Shown in pieces: positions 1-9,050 of a stretch of DNA of 64,000 bases. How positions within the stretch are numbered: the first letter of the stretch is position 1; each line of letters starts with the position of its first letter. The position numbers and the translations under genes are program-made. The notes under the pieces were generated by a model. It was not told the origin of the DNA. It did not search any database and was given only the letters and a program-made list of their open reading frames with translations. The DNA comes from Haloarcula sp. CBA1127. Lineage in GTDB: Archaea; Halobacteriota; Halobacteria; Halobacteriales; Haloarculaceae. The stretch covers positions 1 through 64,000 of the forward strand of contig NZ_BCNB01000009.1 of NCBI RefSeq assembly GCF_001485575.1, in the 5' to 3' direction.

Positions 1-286
1 CCAATCCGCTCGTCTCGACGGTAATGGACGAAGCACGCCGGTTCATCGCCAACGAGACCGACCGCGACGAGGATATCACCGAGAAAGCGGACACGGCACT
101 CGTAGGGCTTGCTGCTCAAGTACTCGATACGGGGAAGGCAGACCACGTTGTTCTCCTTACAACCGACAACCAGCGGGACGGGCGGCCGAAACGCTCCTCC
201 CGCAACACGGCTTCAGCGACCGTATCGAATTCCGGTACGTCAGTGTCGAGTATCTCGAGACGATCACAGCCGACGAATTTCGCTAA
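1..286 (+). pseudogene. PIN-domain protein, frameshifted C-terminal part
   Basis: The reading frame from about base 24 gives a PIN-like stretch (DTGKADHVVLLTTDNQ). It loses frame near 172-180 and continues in another frame as RAAETLLPQHGFSDRIEFRYVS to a stop at 284-286. Joined, this looks like the C-terminal half of a haloarchaeal PIN-domain protein, the VapC-like ribonuclease fold. The 5' end lies outside the window. The frameshift and the decayed recombinase next door suggest a degenerating region, though a sequencing error cannot be excluded. No antitoxin partner is visible inside the window. Confidence 0.55.
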
Positions 287-308
287 CGTATCGCCGAGGT
301 GAGGGCCG

Positions 309-1364
309 GTGAGCGACGATCGGTCTTCTTCTGTCTCGAAAGCGCTCTCGACGAGAGCTTCGGGCGCTACCTCCAGGACAAGGGAAAGGCCGCGGTGGCG
401 ACGCCGGGAACTATCGACGAAACGCTGCACGCGAGTTGGAACGATTTGCGGAGTGGCCGCCGACGACCGCGGCGGCGATGACTGGACCGGGATTATTCCT
501 GACAACGTCGACCGAGATCCGACCTTCGATGATCTCGATGAACGCGTCTTCCGGGAGTATACCCAGCATCTCAGCGGAGATCGTGGCCTCAAGCAGATAC
601 TGTACAAACCTATTACCGCTATATCTCTGCGTGGTGTCGCACAGATGAGACGGAAACAGACCAACAGTACTGGACGACACGCGACCGCGAGCCATCTGTG
701 CCACTGCGACGGCCCGCGTCGACGAAGCCGGATCGGCGATGACATTGACCGTACGGCAGCCTACGCGACCAGGCGCTTGTTTTTGCTCGCCTACTCAGCA
801 GTCCGTAGCGCAGAGCTCGTTGCCGTCTCTATGATGAGGAACGGAACGGCCTGCGGTGGCGTCACGTCGACCTCGAAGCCGGCACAATGCAGGTGTTCGG
901 CAAGAACCGTACCGCGAGTCTGCTCCGATTCTTGACGATGCCGATTCGCCCACTTCGCGCTGGAAGCAACTCCGCGATCCCGATGAAGACGAAGCTGTGT
1001 TCCCAGACTCGACAACGCAGCGAAGGCACTGGACCCGACGCCGTCGATCACAACCCAGTCGGCCCGGAACATCTTGGTGGATCTGTGTGAATGATCTGAC
1101 TCCGAGTTCGAAGACCCACTGAAGCCACATGGCGCCCGCCGAGGTTTCGGGCGAGAAATCTATCGCGAGAATCATCAGTTGGCGCAAGACGTACTCCGTC
1201 ACAAATCGATCGAGACCACACACGAAGGATACACACAAGAAGCCGCGAAACGCACCCGTGAGGAAGCGAATCAAATAATTTCTGAAAATGAATTAGTGGA
1301 TGTACCGCCGTTGAAAACACGAAAGTTAGGCATTACCAACCTTCTGTCCCTTTCTATTTACTGA
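309..1364 (+). pseudogene. tyrosine recombinase/integrase remnant
   Basis: Fragments of one phage-integrase-family protein are scattered over three frames. An N-terminal SAM-like part (RYLQDKGK..., then TFDDLDERVFREYTQHLSGD) covers about 360-580. A catalytic-core part with LLAYSAVRSAELV is near 780-820, and WRHVDLEAGTMQVFGKNR follows near 860-910. The C-terminal box appears as HGARRGFGREIYRENHQLAQ followed by DVLRHKSIETTHEGYT near 1120-1240, which carries the usual R, H and Y neighbourhood. Several frameshifts make a working recombinase unlikely. It probably marks an old integration or resolution site at this edge of the element. Confidence 0.7.
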
Positions 1365-1527
1365 TGATCTTTATTATTATGAACAATCGATCAAAATCGC
1401 AACGTAATAAATATTCATTCAACGACACATATTAATTCTTAGATCTCATGGATAAAAAGGCAAATATCATGCAGATAAACATTTATATCATATACATTTC
1501 ATACTGTATAGATGATAAACTAGCTCC

Positions 1528-2764
1528 ATGACTATATCATCAGATACGACTCGTCGACAGATAATCGCGACATTGGGTGGACTGTCATTTTCTACGGGGT
1601 GCCTTAGCTTTACTGACAGTAGCGATACGTCACAGACTGCGATAGAACGTACATCACCTAATAGTAGCTCAAGTACAGCATCTGTTCAAACTACGGATAC
1701 CAAATCGCCAACTCAACGGCTCAATCAAGTACTCCTGCGGTTGAAATCACGGAACATTGGACCTACCAACAGGACGTGACCTCATTTACGACCCAACAAG
1801 ATCTCGATGAGGGATTGATTGTCTGTTCACCAGAAACGGCATTTGTCCGACTAAAGAAGAGTGATGGTAGTGTTCAATGGCGGCAATCGATCAGTGGATC
1901 CGGCTCAACTGATCAGAATATTTCCACTCGCGGCGCTGTGAGCGGGTCGCAAGTGATTGTTGGAGGGGGAACACATCTTTATGCTCTGGATATCAACACC
2001 GGAGAAGTCAACTGGGCGACCGAAATTCCAGCACAAGAACCGTTGCACAACACCACAACGGAAATCGTGACTTCAGATAATGTCGCGATTTGTGGATATA
2101 GTTATAGTCTGGAAAATGGGGAGGACTTCGCTGGTCTGGCGGGCCTCAATGTTGAATCGGGCGAAATCAAGTGGAACAAAACCCACGATGAGATTGCGTC
2201 CACGTATGATAGCTGGCTTGGAATTCAGTCGCTCTTGCCGCCGATTGGGGATCGGGTTATAGTCGCTGGCTGGAACCAGGCGTTCTGGGTTAACATCTCG
2301 ACAGGTAAGTTGGAAATACGGCTCTGGCTGACGCCCGATATGAATTTCAACTATCTGATGACACACTCTATTCAACAGATGCGGGAAAACTCTACAAGTG
2401 GACTATCGGCTCTGGCGGACTAACAGAGGAATGGATGTTTGAACCACTTGGCAGAACGACTTCGGCACCGGCAATTGGGGATGATACGGCCTATGTTCCC
2501 GCAGATGATACCGGTATCTACGCCGTCTCTGAAGGGAATCAACAATGGCGGTTCCAAGCTGATAGTACGGTCCAAACCCAACCCGCTGTGGGTGAAACCG
2601 GCGTCTGGGTTGCCGAAGACTCGCTATACTGGATTACTAAATCAAGTGGTCAAGGTGTCATGAAAGCTCTTGACCAGATTCCATACGCACTCTCCACAAC
2701 TGGAAATCGGTGCTTCCTAACTGGTACCGACGGAACCGTTTGTTTCCAGGTTCGTGACTTGTAA
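1528..2764 (+). pseudogene. PQQ-like beta-propeller lipoprotein, two frameshifts
   Basis: The product starts with a Tat/lipoprotein-type leader (TRRQIIATLGG... with a lipobox ending in STGC) and would be an extracellular anchored beta-propeller. Propeller repeats such as LYALDINTGEVNW and IYAVSEGNQQW are PQQ-repeat signatures. The frame changes near 1728 (continuing TPAVEITEHWTYQQ) and again near 2320 (continuing DDTLYSTDAGKLYKW), so three overlapping frames are needed for the full protein. It faces a paralogous gene (2765-3945) tail to tail with no gap. It is either a pseudogene or affected by sequencing errors. Confidence 0.7.
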
Positions 2765-3945
2765 TCACTGAGTTCGCTTGACTAACCGAATTGAAGAGGA
2801 GGCTGTAGGATAAACAAAATAATCCTCTTCAACCGCTGGAAGCAATGACTCTGCTACGCTAGGTGATAGGTCGTGTGTCTGTTTGAGTGTCCCATCCGCA
2901 ATAGCGAGTTCGTAGAGTGATGATTTTGCAGTGATGAGATGCCCATTGAGGGCCTCAATACGATAGCCAGTTCCAACTTCGGTTCCATTTATAGACCATT
3001 GACGACTGCCTGATGTAACATCATACGCATAAATGCCATTACCCCGAGCGGCACAATCACAAGTCCTTGGGTGACGACTGGTTGACCAACGACATTGCCA
3101 TCCCTGTCAACAGTCGCCCGCCAGCGCTCTTCTCCAGTTGCCGTGTCAAACGCTGCAGTAAGTCCGTAGCGACCGACAAACACCGAGAGAGTACGATCTG
3201 ATGAGAGTGCAACAGCAGATACCAGCGAATCGCTTGTGATGTCAGTCTTCCATTGGACAGAGCCATCTGTTGGATCTAGCCCGTAAATACGACTTTTTTC
3301 ACTTGGAATTGTATCCGTATCGCCCGCATCACTCACGATTAGCGTGCCATCCGCTAAATCCGGTTGACCACCCCACGAAGCCGTTCGTTTGTCCCATATA
3401 CGGTCGCCGGATGCGATGTCAAATGCAGTAAGCCGGGAACCCGATGAATAGTATAAGCGGCCCTGGGAGACAAGCGGCGTATTGATACCGAATCCAGTTA
3501 TTTGCTCGCTGGTGGAAAACGTTATTTCACCAGTTTCAGTGTCAATGCCGAAGACACCAGCGGGACTACTGCCGTAGATTACTCCTTCAGCATATGTGAG
3601 CCCTCTACCGACCTCATCTCCAACATCTACCGCGAACTCTTGCTGTCCAGTCTGCAGGTCAATCTTGTATAGATTGTGATCTTGACATCCAACGAAGACG
3701 TTCCCGTCACGAATCAACGGTTGGGTTGTTGGTGGGGCCGGAAACGACTGGGTCCACTCTTTAGCTGGTAGATCCGTTTGTGTCGCCGTGCCCTCTTTTG
3801 TGCCTGATTGATCCACTTTCTCTGTTTCCTGTGATTGACTGCCCATCGTGGACCGCAGACATCCACTCACACTACCTGCTAAGACTGCCGTCAGCAGTTG
3901 CCTTCGTGTAGATAGACCAGGCATGTTCGATCTAATATTTCCCAT
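2765..3945 (-). pseudogene. PQQ-like beta-propeller lipoprotein, one frameshift
   Basis: The start is at 3945 or, more likely, at the internal ATG at 3924 (MPGLSTRRQLLTAVLAG), a Tat-like leader with lipobox SVSGC. PQQ propeller repeats include LYKIDLQTGQQEF, VFGIDTETGEITF and IYGLDPTDGSVQW. Near 3045 the frame breaks after GLVIVP. The correct continuation in the next frame reads ARGNGIYAYDVTSGSRQW and runs to a stop at 2765-2767. It is a paralogue of the convergent gene 1528-2764, and both are frameshifted. The intact protein would sit outside the membrane; its ligand is unknown. Confidence 0.7.
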
Positions 3946-4149
3946 CTTTGTTGCTGCTTTAATATCAAGTGAATTCTATTATTTGAAAGTGACCCTTATA
4001 CGAGAGTCCTTAGTGTCAGATGTGTGTTCTCAAGGTCAGCAGTCTATCCGTTCTAGCCTCAGAAAGAAACCATACCTACGACTGCTGGTGGCATTCGTCG
4101 TGGTATCACTGTTCTGCCCAATGGCTAACCGATTGCTATCTTGTTGGTC

Positions 4150-4674
4150 TCAGAGAATTGGTCCAGGGCGAAGGAACAGGAATATGACCACATTTAGCGC
4201 CAACCCGAACAGTGTGGTGACACTCCCCGCTGTCAGCATAAGTGCCCCTTCCCGGGTACTGTACTGTCGTCGAACTACATAGCCACAGATGAGGGCGATT
4301 GGACCAAGCACGTATGGGGCAATAACAACAGCGAGTGTGGCAGTAAAGATTCCAGAAAAGAAAAGCAAGCCGTGGCGATTGTTCGCTTTTCCGTGTCGGA
4401 GACGGAACTGTGACAGGGCGTAGGCGGCACCCACAACCAAATTGAGTCCTGGAACGAGGGTCCCACCGATGACCGGCCACGAGAATGACCCAGCTTGTCG
4501 ACTATCAATGGCTACAAGCGGCACCAAAAGAACTGAGGCTCCCCAACAGGCCCAGAGAAGATCCCGGGTAGATCCAAGGGTAAGCAAATACCCAAGCACA
4601 AGTCCAGCGATCCAAAGCGACACAGTCACGGTAATTATTAAGGGTAATTTCCCAGCCTGACGAGTCATACTCAA
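4150..4674 (-). CDS. hypothetical multi-pass membrane protein (174 aa)
   Basis: I do not recognise this family. The protein begins MSMTRQAGKLPLI; an ATG at 4668 is an alternative start. It has about five hydrophobic segments: roughly residues 12-32, 38-55, 65-85, 103-130 and 138-165. A short charged loop RLRHGKANNRHG lies near residue 93. It looks like a small integral membrane protein with no enzymatic motif. It stands divergently from the membrane protein gene at 4764, separated by about 90 AT-rich bases that must hold both promoters. Confidence 0.6.
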   Translation of the reverse strand: MSMTRQAGKLPLIITVTVSLWIAGLVLGYLLTLGSTRDLLWACWGASVLLVPLVAIDSRQAGSFSWPVIGGTLVPGLNLVVGAAYALSQFRLRHGKANNRHGLLFFSGIFTATLAVVIAPYVLGPIALICGYVVRRQYSTREGALMLTAGSVTTLFGLALNVVIFLFLRPGPIL

Positions 4675-4763
4675 CCAATATTATTGTCGATACTAAAAAC
4701 AGACTATTCAAAAAGTACTATGAAACCAAAAGCTAAGTATCCCTGATAAAATAAGAGGCGTAT

Positions 4764-5555
4764 ATGCCTGTGAGAGGTGTGGGGGCAATACTACGCGGTG
4801 GATTTGATGCCATCTTTCGCCCGCACAAATTTGTAGAATTTCAAACAGATTCGTATGGGGCTTCCCGACTTGGTGTAATCCGACAATTAGGCTCACTATT
4901 GGGAGTCTATGTCGTGAACCTTGCCGCATACGCGATCCCGCTCACCCTCGCTGGCATTGGTATTCAGTCCTCACAGCCTGCCCCAGAAAACTACGCCAGA
5001 ATCGCTGGTTCATATAGTATTGATCCAGTGGCCAGTTGGCAGTTGCTCATGGCGTTTATTCAGAATTCCTTGTTCATCTCGATAGCAACTGCAATCACGC
5101 TAGTGACGTTCCACGCGGGTGTTCTCATCGTTCGGGATTCGCAAGGTATTGTCCAGAGCATGCACACTGTCGTGTACACGACAAGTGCATACCTCGTTGC
5201 GACGTTCTCCGCTGTCTGGTATCTGACTAACCAAGCTGGCGTCAGTGGCGCACGCCAACTCATCAGGAACCTTCAGGCCGCGTTCGTCTATGCCATTATT
5301 GACGCACTCGGTGCAGGAGTGGAGCTTCCTGGTGGGCGGCCAGACTCTCTTGGCGTTACTACTATTTCGACCGAGGGCCAGTGGATTCTGGCGATCCTAA
5401 CGCTAACGCTACTATATTACCTCTTTTCACTGTATCTCGGCGCACGAATCAACCATCGGGCAACGCGGAGTAATGCGGCGATTACCGTCCTCGCTGTCGC
5501 CCTCTCACCGGTCGTCTACGTTACTGGGTCCATCATCGCATACATTATTTCCTAA
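4764..5555 (+). CDS. polytopic membrane protein, possibly Yip1-like (263 aa)
   Basis: The N-terminal soluble stretch (about 40 residues, GAILRGGFDAIFRPHKFVEF) is followed by about five transmembrane helices. The arrangement recalls haloarchaeal Yip1-domain proteins, but I cannot confirm the family. The gene ends one base before the start of the PH-domain membrane protein at 5557, so the two are very likely co-transcribed and may work together at the membrane. Function unknown. Confidence 0.6.
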   Translation: MPVRGVGAILRGGFDAIFRPHKFVEFQTDSYGASRLGVIRQLGSLLGVYVVNLAAYAIPLTLAGIGIQSSQPAPENYARIAGSYSIDPVASWQLLMAFIQNSLFISIATAITLVTFHAGVLIVRDSQGIVQSMHTVVYTTSAYLVATFSAVWYLTNQAGVSGARQLIRNLQAAFVYAIIDALGAGVELPGGRPDSLGVTTISTEGQWILAILTLTLLYYLFSLYLGARINHRATRSNAAITVLAVALSPVVYVTGSIIAYIIS

Positions 5556-5556
5556 C

Positions 5557-6081
5557 ATGTCACAACAAGACCAACAGACATCGAATGAATCGAATCAGTC
5601 GACTACCACAGGCCAATCAGATGATCACGAAAAAGTCATTCTCGAAACCAATCCGACGACCAAGCCAACGTTGATTCGACTGGCCGTCGTCTTACTCCTC
5701 AGTCTGGGTGTGGTTGGGTACCTCCAACTCAATCCAGAGGCACTTGGATCGCCAGATATCACAAATACGGCAGCACTCGTTGTCCTGTTGCTCGGACTTG
5801 TATTGACAGTCCGGTTTCTGGTCCGAACTATTATTCTCGTTAGGACAACCTATACTGTTACGAGCAGTCGCGTTGAACAAGAGTACGAGCTCCTGTTCCG
5901 TACCCACTCAAAGGGGATCCGATTCGATAAACTCCGGAGTCACGAACTGAACCAGAACCGTATCCAGTCGACCCTGGGGTACGGGACAATCTCGATGAAC
6001 CGTGGGCTGGGTCCGCTTCGATTAGAGAACGTCGACGAGCCTGAGGCCGTCTACGAAACCATTAGAACGTGTGCCAAGTAA
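5557..6081 (+). CDS. PH-domain (DUF304/bPH2-like) membrane protein (174 aa)
   Basis: I chose the ATG at 5557 because it follows the upstream stop (5553-5555) by one base. The product has a Ser/Thr/Gln-rich N-terminus, two transmembrane helices (about residues 45-65 and 77-98) and a C-terminal beta-rich segment beginning TTYTVTSSRVEQEYELLFRT. That layout, with two helices and a YxVTxxRV motif, is typical of the bacterial PH-like DUF304/YdbT group. Molecular function is unknown. It forms a two-gene unit with 4764-5555. Confidence 0.6.
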   Translation: MSQQDQQTSNESNQSTTTGQSDDHEKVILETNPTTKPTLIRLAVVLLLSLGVVGYLQLNPEALGSPDITNTAALVVLLLGLVLTVRFLVRTIILVRTTYTVTSSRVEQEYELLFRTHSKGIRFDKLRSHELNQNRIQSTLGYGTISMNRGLGPLRLENVDEPEAVYETIRTCAK

Positions 6082-6598
6082 TCGGACTAGTCCTGTAAAT
6101 CGCCTCGGGATCAAGCTTTTCGGCGTCAGTATGCATGATTGCTCATAGCGTGGCCCATCTGATAGAGGCATGCCTGCCGGGGTAAAAGTGAAAGTGCCGG
6201 ACTATGCCGGCACCGAATGGGGATGGGGTGGGGGTGGGTACACAGACACCGAAAGGTGATTCAGGGTGGTGCCTGTGATTGGATTCGTCTCTTCTCGGCT
6301 ATCAACCTTCTGGCCTACGTGTTAATCTTCGAATGATTCGTCATCACTATCGACGGTGTTCACCAGCTAACCAACACAAACACCCATTCGACCTGTATAT
6401 TGGTTAAATTGCTACCACATCAGCGAGCAACAGCAGTGAAGACGTGTCTTCGATTTCTTCGGTCGAAATATCGTGTGTTTCGGGCCGATTGTCAGCACGT
6501 TTACCGAGGTTGAAACCGTCCACGGTGTAAATCACGCACGAACCGTCCTCAACGACCGCTACTACTCTTGCTCGGAGGCAAGAGTGAATAAGTGGGTT
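6082..6598. other. intergenic region with hairpin and palindrome
   Basis: No convincing gene lies here. There is a perfect 7-bp hairpin (GTGCCGG 6194-6200 and CCGGCAC 6207-6213), possibly a terminator for the 5557 gene although no T-run follows. Next is a purine-rich stretch of G repeats near 6220-6240, then the first copy of the TAACCAACA palindrome (6367-6407). Confidence 0.5.
6367..6407. promoter_or_regulatory. TAACCAACA interrupted palindrome, copy 1
   Basis: The left half CTAACCAA (6367-6374) and right half TTGGTTAA (6400-6407) form an interrupted palindrome of 41 bp in total. The half-site sequence and spacing match the copies at 17946, 26246, 26606 and 62682. This copy is the weakest, and the only one not directly upstream of a minus-strand start. 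It lies in the gap after the last gene of the minus block. Confidence 0.5.
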
Positions 6599-6856
6599 CT
6601 ATTCGTCGTCTTCCTCGGGCTGAATATCCCGAAGCCGGCCACCGATCTCCTGCTCGTACTCTTCCAAGAGCTTGTAGAACTCTGCAATCGTCTCCGCAGC
6701 AGTCTCACCCTTCGACTTGATGGTCACTCTGTCTTGATCGCGAGTGTCAGTGCCTCGATCCAACCGTGCTTCCATACTGCATCCAAAGTCCGTTCGTTCG
6801 ACCTTTTCGACTGAGTCTGGAGCCGTGTCTGGCTCTACATCTGGTTCACTTGACAT
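6599..6856 (-). CDS. small acidic haloarchaeal conserved protein (85 aa)
   Basis: The start was set at the ATG at 6856 (MSSEPDVEP), about 30 bases after the hairpin leader at 6886-6905. The core VERTDFGCSMEARLDRGTDTRDQD followed by an acidic helical C-terminus (AAETIAEFYKLLEEYEQEIG) recurs in small proteins of haloarchaeal plasmids and proviruses. Its function is not known. It is the last gene of the minus-strand block. The sequence shows no cysteine motif or membrane segment. Confidence 0.65.
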   Translation of the reverse strand: MSSEPDVEPDTAPDSVEKVERTDFGCSMEARLDRGTDTRDQDRVTIKSKGETAAETIAEFYKLLEEYEQEIGGRLRDIQPEEDDE

Positions 6857-6885
6857 GGGTCTTCTCGGGACGCTCTCACTGGAAC

Positions 6886-6905
6886 GCCCCGCACCCGACT
6901 GGGGC
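6886..6905 (-). promoter_or_regulatory. hairpin leader copy, GC type
   Basis: Read on the minus strand it is TTTTGTGT then stem GCCCC, a 10-base loop and stem GGGGC, about 30 bases before the ATG at 6856. It belongs to the covarying hairpin family described in the findings. Confidence 0.7.
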
Positions 6906-6919
6906 ACACAAAACAGCCG

Positions 6920-7768
6920 TCAATCGCTGCCCTCGAACGCATCCAGACTGGCCTGCTCACTTGGGACAGACGTCGCAACAGGAGATGCTTGGTCTTCCGC
7001 GCCCGTGTCTGTCCTCTGCGTTGGACTGGGCTGGTTCTCCGCCTCGACCGTATTCTCGAAGGCGTCGGTCACCCACTCGTGAAGCTCTTCGACCTCCTCG
7101 TCGTCTAGCTCGCGAACGCTCCCACCCAGCGAAGAGTACGAGGTCTGCCACGCTCGCTGGAACTCAACAGTCAGTGAGTCGCCCTGGATAACGTAGGCAC
7201 CCAGATTCAGGAAACAGCAGTTCAGCGCCGTCATTCGGGCACACAGTGGGTCCTTGTCTTGCCCGACAAACAGCGCGTCTGGCTGCTTTCGACCGGCGAC
7301 CAGTAGCGTCCGACCGCTCCCACAGGCTGGGTCACAAACCGTCTCCCGGTCCTCGCTATCGCTCTCGTCTCCGACGCCGGCGATTCCAGCCATTGTCTCG
7401 CAAACAGAGTGGGGCGTGAAGTGTTGGCCGAACGCATCGCTGGACATTCCATACGCCTCGTAGACAGCACCCAGAACGTCAGCGTCAGTGGCCGCCATCC
7501 GTTCTTGGAGCTGGCCGAACGCCTTGGCGAAGGGGTCGACCGACCGCTGTCCTTCTGGATGGGCCATATCGCCGCGCTCGCGATAGTCGTCAACGATCTC
7601 CAGATACGGGTCGTCTCGGTCCTGCAGTGCGAACAGCACGAGGTTGACCCAGTCTCGGAAGACCGTGTGCGCGCTGTGCCCGCGCTGGCGAATTTCCTCA
7701 AGCGTTGCAACAATCTCGTCGACGTCGATCTGTGGCGAGCCATGCTCTCTCAGCCACCAGAGAGGCAC
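6920..7768 (-). CDS. N-6 DNA methylase-like protein lacking NPPY
   Basis: The protein resembles the methylase subunit of type I restriction systems. It has the FTP motif (residues 117-119, QHFTPHSVCETM) and the SAM-binding motif I DPACGSG (146-152), with VGQDKDP following. The catalytic (N/D)PP(Y/F) motif expected after GDSL (about 196) is absent; the chain passes into an acidic tail instead. The C-terminus holds QASLDAFE, which resembles a PCNA-interacting peptide. The start is unclear. The in-frame GTG at 7768 lies inside the hairpin leader, while the ATG right after the hairpin (7743) is in another frame, so a one-base change near the start is possible. No specificity or restriction subunit is nearby. 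Confidence 0.65.
   Translation of the reverse strand: MPLWWLREHGSPQIDVDEIVATLEEIRQRGHSAHTVFRDWVNLVLFALQDRDDPYLEIVDDYRERGDMAHPEGQRSVDPFAKAFGQLQERMAATDADVLGAVYEAYGMSSDAFGQHFTPHSVCETMAGIAGVGDESDSEDRETVCDPACGSGRTLLVAGRKQPDALFVGQDKDPLCARMTALNCCFLNLGAYVIQGDSLTVEFQRAWQTSYSSLGGSVRELDDEEVEELHEWVTDAFENTVEAENQPSPTQRTDTGAEDQASPVATSVPSEQASLDAFEGSD
7745..7764 (-). promoter_or_regulatory. hairpin leader copy before methylase-like gene
   Basis: On the minus strand, ATTTTGTGC is followed by stem CTCTCT... pairing with AGAGAG around the loop GGTGGCTG (plus-strand arms 7745-7750 and 7759-7764). A start-like ATG at 7743 follows directly, but it is out of frame with the gene. Confidence 0.7.
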
Positions 7769-7800
7769 AAAATCTGGCCTGCCGACAGTCGTGAATCTGG

Positions 7801-8073
7801 TCAGTTGTAGAACTTATTCTCCCAGTCGCACCGGGCTTGAAGCTCTCGACGCCCACGATTGGTGATTATGTAGCCATTCGTCCGTCCGTCTTTCTTCTCT
7901 TTCTCGACGAGACCTTTGTCGATGAGTGTATCCAGATTTGGATAAAGTCGGCCGTAATGAATCTTCTTCTCGTAATATTCTTCAATTTCGTCTTTGATTG
8001 CGACACCAGCGGGTTTGGATTTCCCAGCAACTACGAACAATAAGTCTCGTTGAAATGCTGTCAGGTCGTGCAT
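7801..8073 (-). CDS. PadR-family transcriptional regulator (90 aa)
   Basis: The sequence MHDLTAFQRDLLFVVAGKSKPAGVAIKDEI with IHYGRLYPNLDTLIDKGLVEKEKK and YIITNRGRREL is the PadR winged helix-turn-helix pattern. The recognition helix sits at LYPNLDTLIDKGLV and the wing at NGYIITNRG. The ATG at 8073 gives the usual N-terminus. It is the best candidate local repressor. A CAATAT/ATATTG inverted repeat overlaps its likely promoter (8085-8109), suggesting autoregulation. The C-terminal dimerisation helix is short, as in haloarchaeal minimal PadR proteins. Confidence 0.8.
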   Translation of the reverse strand: MHDLTAFQRDLLFVVAGKSKPAGVAIKDEIEEYYEKKIHYGRLYPNLDTLIDKGLVEKEKKDGRTNGYIITNRGRRELQARCDWENKFYN

Positions 8074-8084
8074 ATTCGCGGTTA

Positions 8085-8109
8085 CAATATTACATATATG
8101 AGCATATTG
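8085..8109 (-). promoter_or_regulatory. candidate PadR operator/promoter
   Basis: CAATAT (8085-8090) and ATATTG (8104-8109) form an inverted repeat around an AT-rich TACATATATG core, 12-36 bases upstream of the PadR start. It overlaps where an archaeal TATA box for a leaderless transcript would lie. Confidence 0.4.
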
Positions 8110-8126
8110 GTATGAGAGCGCCGTTT

Positions 8127-8567
8127 TCACTCCACGTCGTACAGGTCCTCAACCCCCCGTCGGTAGTAGTCCTGGCTGGAGTCTGGAACTGGATCAGCCT
8201 CCTCCAGATGCTTCGCGATGATGCTGGTAAACTGCTTGGGCGGCTTCCAACTGTCATCAATTTCGCGGGCCTCCAACTGCCTCATGACCGCATACTCACC
8301 GTCGGCGGTAACGTACAGAACGCGGATCCCCGGCTTCTCGCTCAGCGGGCCTCTGAGTAGCTTCCCCGTTCGTGTATTGACCAGCCACTCAAGCAAGAGC
8401 CCAGCCCGACACTGGATTGCGTACAGTTGCACCTCATCTTCTTCGGGAGATTCTGTGCGACCGTTGTCGGCCCACGACTGGGGCAGCGACCGATTCTCAG
8501 TTGCATCTTTCCAGCGCCACTTCAACTTTTTCGGCCCGGTAGTCCCTCGTCGGTATCCACTACTCAT
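8127..8567 (-). CDS. hypothetical protein (146 aa)
   Basis: I do not recognise this protein. It has a basic N-terminus (GYRRGTTGPKKLKWRWKDA), a middle beta-rich segment (VQLYAIQCRAGLLLEWLVNT) and a C-terminal helical part. No cysteine pairs or membrane helices are present. The ATG at 8567 is fixed by the hairpin leader at 8575-8594. It is part of the minus-strand block, upstream of the PadR gene. Confidence 0.6.
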   Translation of the reverse strand: MSSGYRRGTTGPKKLKWRWKDATENRSLPQSWADNGRTESPEEDEVQLYAIQCRAGLLLEWLVNTRTGKLLRGPLSEKPGIRVLYVTADGEYAVMRQLEAREIDDSWKPPKQFTSIIAKHLEEADPVPDSSQDYYRRGVEDLYDVE

Positions 8568-8574
8568 TGTTGGA

Positions 8575-8594
8575 TTCTCTCAGCCACTAGAGAA
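8575..8594 (-). promoter_or_regulatory. hairpin leader copy, TTCTCT/AGAGAA stem
   Basis: On the minus strand, ATTTTGTG then TTCTCT, loop AGTGGCTG and AGAGAA. Compared with the TCCTCT/AGAGGA copies, both stem arms change together. It ends 8 bases before the ATG at 8567. Confidence 0.75.
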
Positions 8595-8673
8595 ACACAA
8601 AATCCGCTCTGTATCGCCTCTATAGCAACTTTCTTGCTGTTTGAGGATATATGTGTTAGTACGAGGACTCATC

Positions 8674-9042
8674 ATGAAAACAGCCGAGTCCCCAACCGCG
8701 ACTAGCGAGTGTTCGCCCCCAGATCAGTGGATATCCCGCCAGCCCAGCGGCACCCGTGATCTTGACTTCCAGCAGATCCGACAGCGTCGGTCAGCAACGT
8801 GGAACGCCGCCCTCGATGCCAGTGTCGACGTAACGAAGGGCGGTCGCCCGGACCTGTTTCTCGTCTCCGTCGACGGCGACTGTCCTGTGAACTGCTCGCT
8901 GGCCGAGCATCCTAACGGGACCCACGCCGGCTGGTGTAGCTGCGAAGTCTTCCAGGCGACGACTGTCTGCCCGCATCTCTGTGTTCTCCGCCAGCACGCT
9001 GCCCTCGGTGATCTCGACCTACCGATGCGGGACCAGACCTGA
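8674..9042 (+). CDS. SWIM zinc-finger-like protein (122 aa)
   Basis: The C-terminal half has CSLAEHPNGTHAGWCSCEVF followed by TTVCPHLC, which fits a SWIM-type CxC...CxH zinc-binding motif (residues about 83-108). SWIM domains bind DNA or proteins. The N-terminal half is unstructured-looking. It is one of the few plus-strand genes in the block and has an AT-rich promoter-like sequence (GATATATG, about 8647). Another protein with two SWIM-like motifs is encoded at 10470-11156. No other domain is visible. Confidence 0.65.
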   Translation: MKTAESPTATSECSPPDQWISRQPSGTRDLDFQQIRQRRSATWNAALDASVDVTKGGRPDLFLVSVDGDCPVNCSLAEHPNGTHAGWCSCEVFQATTVCPHLCVLRQHAALGDLDLPMRDQT

Positions 9043-9050
9043 AGCACAGC

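Noticed and set aside
6473-6814. Plus-strand open frame of 113 codons
   Set aside because: It is antisense to the small acidic gene 6599-6856 for most of its length and has no recognisable pattern; the minus-strand gene has a leader and fits haloarchaeal codon use.
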